Below, one piece after another: positions 61,764 to 64,000 of a stretch of 64,000 bases of DNA. The position numbers and the translations under genes were made by a program. Numbering within the stretch: position 1 is the stretch's first letter; each line of letters opens with the position of its first letter. The stretch is taken from the NCBI GenBank assembly GCA_023388965.1, contig JAEWFF010000067.1:1-64000 (forward strand), read 5' to 3'. The DNA comes from Pseudomonadota bacterium. GTDB lineage: Bacteria > Pseudomonadota > Alphaproteobacteria > Rhizobiales > Methylopilaceae. The notes below the pieces were generated by a model. It made no database searches. It saw only the letters and a program-made list of their open reading frames with translations, and was not told the DNA's origin.

Positions 61764-62783
61764 ATGAGCTTCGCATTCAGCATCCGGCGCCTCGCCATCG
61801 GGGCGGTGGCGCTTGCCACGGTCGCGGGAGCCGGGCTTGCCGCCGCTCAGGACATGAAGTTCTTCCGCATCGGAACCGGCGGCACGGCGGGCACCTATTT
61901 CCCGATCGGCGGCCTGATCGCCAACGCCATTTCAAGCCCTCCCGGCTCGCGCGCCTGCGATGAAGGCGGTTCGTGCGGCGTGCCGGGCCTGATCGCCACC
62001 GCGGTTGCGACCAATGCTTCGGTCGCAAACATCAACGCCATCCAGAGCGGCTCCCTGGAAGCGGGCTTCACGCAATCGGACGTCGCCTATTGGGCCTATA
62101 CCGGCACCGGCGTTTTCGACGGCAAGGGCAAGGTCGAGGATTTGCGGGTCCTCGCCAATCTCTATCCCGAGACGATCCATCTCGTCGTTCGCAAGGGATC
62201 GGGCATCAAGTCGGTGGCCGACCTGAAGGGCAAGCGCGTTTCGCTCGATGAGCCCGGCTCGGGCACGCTGATCGATGCGACGCTCATTCTCGGTGCGTAT
62301 GGACTGACCGAAAAGGATGTGGAGGCCGAGCATCTGAAGCCCAACGCGGCCGGCGACCGCATGCGCGACAACGCGCTCGACGCCTTCTTCTTCGTCGGCG
62401 GCTATCCGGTCGGCGCCATTATCGAACTTGCGACCTCGGCCGGCGTCGAACTCGTGCCGCTCAGCGGACCGGAGATCGACAAGCTGCTCCAAGAGAATTC
62501 CTTCTTCGCCAGGGACACCGTTCCCGCGGGCACCTATGGCGGGCAGGACGCGGACGTTCCCACCATCAGCGTGAACGCGATCCTCGTGACCTCCGCCAAA
62601 CAGGACGATGAACTGGTCTACGGCATCACCAAGGCACTGTGGAACGACAATACGCGCAAGCTGCTCGATTCCGGCCATGCCAAGGGCAAGCTCATCCGCA
62701 AGGAGACGGCGACCGAGGGCGTCGGCATTCCCCTGCATCCGGGTGCCGAGAAGTTCTACAAGGAAGAAGGCCTTCTGAAGTAA
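61764..62783 (+). CDS. TAXI-family TRAP solute-binding protein (2)
   Basis: 339 residues, very similar to the preceding protein throughout: signal peptide ...AGLAAAQ, DMKFFRIGTGGTAGTYFPIG, LKGKRVSLDEPGSGTL and ALWNDNTRKLLDSGHAKGKL. The paralogues share conserved Cys pairs (RACDEGGSCGVPG). ATG 61764 has AGGAG upstream. A terminator-like hairpin separates it from the permease, as expected if binding protein is needed in excess. Confidence 0.93.
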   Translation: MSFAFSIRRLAIGAVALATVAGAGLAAAQDMKFFRIGTGGTAGTYFPIGGLIANAISSPPGSRACDEGGSCGVPGLIATAVATNASVANINAIQSGSLEAGFTQSDVAYWAYTGTGVFDGKGKVEDLRVLANLYPETIHLVVRKGSGIKSVADLKGKRVSLDEPGSGTLIDATLILGAYGLTEKDVEAEHLKPNAAGDRMRDNALDAFFFVGGYPVGAIIELATSAGVELVPLSGPEIDKLLQENSFFARDTVPAGTYGGQDADVPTISVNAILVTSAKQDDELVYGITKALWNDNTRKLLDSGHAKGKLIRKETATEGVGIPLHPGAEKFYKEEGLLK

Positions 62784-62796
62784 GGACATTCACATC

Positions 62797-62820
62797 ACCC
62801 CCGGCGATCTCGCCGGGGGT
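62797..62820 (+). terminator. Hairpin between binding protein and permease genes
   Basis: 11-bp stem ACCCCCGGCGA/TCGCCGGGGGT followed by GTTTCG. The short T run suggests partial termination, lowering permease relative to binding-protein expression. Confidence 0.6.
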
Positions 62821-62848
62821 GTTTCGATTCTCAGGCGAACGGTGATCC

Positions 62849-64000
62849 ATGGCGAAGCTGGAGCTGAACGAAGAGGAAGCGCGAAAGCTCGAAGAGAAAT
62901 TCGATCCCGAAATCCGCTTCCGTCCGCTTTCGCCTTTCGCCAACTGGATCGTTGGCAGCGCGCTCGTCGCATTGTCGCTGTTCCATTATTACACTGCGGG
63001 GTTCGGCCTTCTTTCCGAGGTCGTGCATCGCGGCATTCACATGGCCTTCGTGACGGGGCTCGTCTTCCTCGTCTTCCCGTTGCTGAAACGCGGCTATGAG
63101 GAGCCGGCCAAGGCGAGCCTGCTGCGGCCGCTCGGCATCCCATGGTACGATTGGGTGCTGGGCATCGGCGCGGTCGCCGCTTCACTGCATGTGCCGCTGA
63201 TTCCCCTGTCGGAACTCGCTTTCCGCGTCGGCAATCCGTCGACGACGGACGTCGTGCTCGGCGGTATCCTGATCGTCTGCCTGCTGGAAGCCGTCCGGCG
63301 TTCGGTGGGCTGGCCGCTGCCGGTGATCGCGATCATCTTCATGGCGTATGCCCTGTACGGACGCCATATGCCGGGCATACTCGTCCATCCCGGTGCGGAC
63401 ATTCCGAACCTCATCAATCATCTTTATCTGACGACGCAGGGCATATACGGCATCGCGCTCGGCGTGGTCGCGACCTATGTGTTCCACTTCGTTCTGTTCG
63501 GCGTCTGCGCGACGCGTATCGGTCTCGGCCAGCTTTTCCTCGATTGCGCGGCCTGGGTCGCGGGCCGCTTCGCGGGCGGTCCCGCAAAGGTGTCGATTTT
63601 CGGCTCGGCGCTGTTCGGCATGATCTCCGGCTCCTCGGTCGCCAATACGGTCACGGTCGGTTCGCTGACCATCCCCGCCATGATCCGTATGGGCTATCGT
63701 CGCGAATTCGCCGCCGCCGTTGAGGCCTCGTCGTCGACCGGCGGCCAGATCACGCCGCCGATCATGGGTGCGGCGGCGTTCCTGATGATTGAGTTTCTGG
63801 GGTTGCCCTACACGACGATCATTCTGGCCGCGATCGTGCCCGCCATGATGCATTTCTTCGGCGTCTTCATGCAGGTGCATTTCGAAGCGAAGAAGAACGG
63901 CCTTCGCGGCATGACGCGCGAGGAGCTTCCGCATCTCGGCGAAGCCTTCAAGCGCGACTGGCCGACCGTCATTCCGCTTGTCGTGCTGGTCGCCATGCTG
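62849..64000 (+). CDS. TRAP transporter fused permease, 3' end cut by window
   Basis: 384 residues to the window edge, no stop yet. A cytoplasmic N-terminal stretch and several helices correspond to the small (4-helix) subunit; from about residue 190 the DctM-like large subunit begins: FAGGPAKVSIFGSALFGMISG, SSVANTVTVGSLTIPAMIR and SSSTGGQITPPIMGAAAF are its signatures. The 4TM-12TM fusion with TAXI binding proteins is the standard TAXI-TRAP layout; sodium-driven uptake is known for the family. ATG 62849. Confidence 0.92.
   Translation, partial: MAKLELNEEEARKLEEKFDPEIRFRPLSPFANWIVGSALVALSLFHYYTAGFGLLSEVVHRGIHMAFVTGLVFLVFPLLKRGYEEPAKASLLRPLGIPWYDWVLGIGAVAASLHVPLIPLSELAFRVGNPSTTDVVLGGILIVCLLEAVRRSVGWPLPVIAIIFMAYALYGRHMPGILVHPGADIPNLINHLYLTTQGIYGIALGVVATYVFHFVLFGVCATRIGLGQLFLDCAAWVAGRFAGGPAKVSIFGSALFGMISGSSVANTVTVGSLTIPAMIRMGYRREFAAAVEASSSTGGQITPPIMGAAAFLMIEFLGLPYTTIILAAIVPAMMHFFGVFMQVHFEAKKNGLRGMTREELPHLGEAFKRDWPTVIPLVVLVAML

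Overview
The window is a 64 kb piece of a high-GC alphaproteobacterial chromosome, most likely Hyphomicrobiales (Rhizobiales). This is inferred from gene content and order: chvI-chvG-hprK-manX-ptsH, a DivL-type kinase, a tsaE/amgK fusion followed by murU-addB-addA-trxA, the aroA-cmk-rpsA/ihfB/trpFBA-accD-folC supercluster, AccD with a degenerate zinc ribbon, and hsp20 followed by a DUF1150 gene. The genus cannot be named from the sequence. No prophage, insertion sequence, CRISPR array or replication origin is visible.

Layout. 1-8.8 kb: a catalase (cut by the left edge), tRNA-Arg(CCG), a secreted beta-barrel-like gene broken by two frameshifts behind a CtrA-type box, the ergothioneine pair egtB-egtD, a 1-Cys peroxiredoxin, a membrane acyltransferase and an oxalate/formate-type MFS carrier. 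9-21.7 kb: polA, an NADPH-FMN reductase divergent from an HxlR regulator, a soluble double-PAS chemoreceptor, two small proteins, metE, pckA and a HugZ-like protein. 21.8-26.8 kb: the ChvGI two-component system and the regulatory PTS branch (HprK, EIIA-Man, HPr), then a probable EcfG-controlled small protein and a DUF1275 membrane protein.

26.8-31.2 kb is the accessory part. It holds three truncated copies of the 5' end of a maltose-acetyltransferase-like gene, a toxin-tail/DUF2019 pair, an alcohol dehydrogenase, a fragment of an SRAP (YedK/HMCES) gene, a two-gene cassette (small membrane protein plus LPO_1073/Vpar_1526-like protein) whose products share a short motif, and a tRNA-Lys(CTT)-like fragment. 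The cassette is the best candidate for an undescribed system.

31.2-46 kb: ahcY, divL, tsaE-amgK, murU, addB, addA, trxA, with folC converging. 46-57 kb (minus strand): folC, accD, trpA, an extra membrane gene, trpB, trpF, lapA, ihfB, sppA, rpsA, cmk, aroA. 57-64 kb: a TIGR02300-like acidic protein, tRNA-Ala(GGC), hsp20-DUF1150, a class D beta-lactamase-like protein, hrcA, and two paralogous TAXI-type binding proteins ahead of a TRAP permease that runs off the right edge.

Themes: oxidative and thiol stress (catalase, ergothioneine, Prx, Trx), the methionine/SAM cycle (metE and ahcY share an operator-like dyad), envelope and nutrient signalling (ChvGI, PTS), cell-cycle control (DivL and two CtrA-type boxes), and DNA repair (PolA, AddAB). 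Most intergenic spaces above 100 bp are filled by palindromic repeats of about three families.
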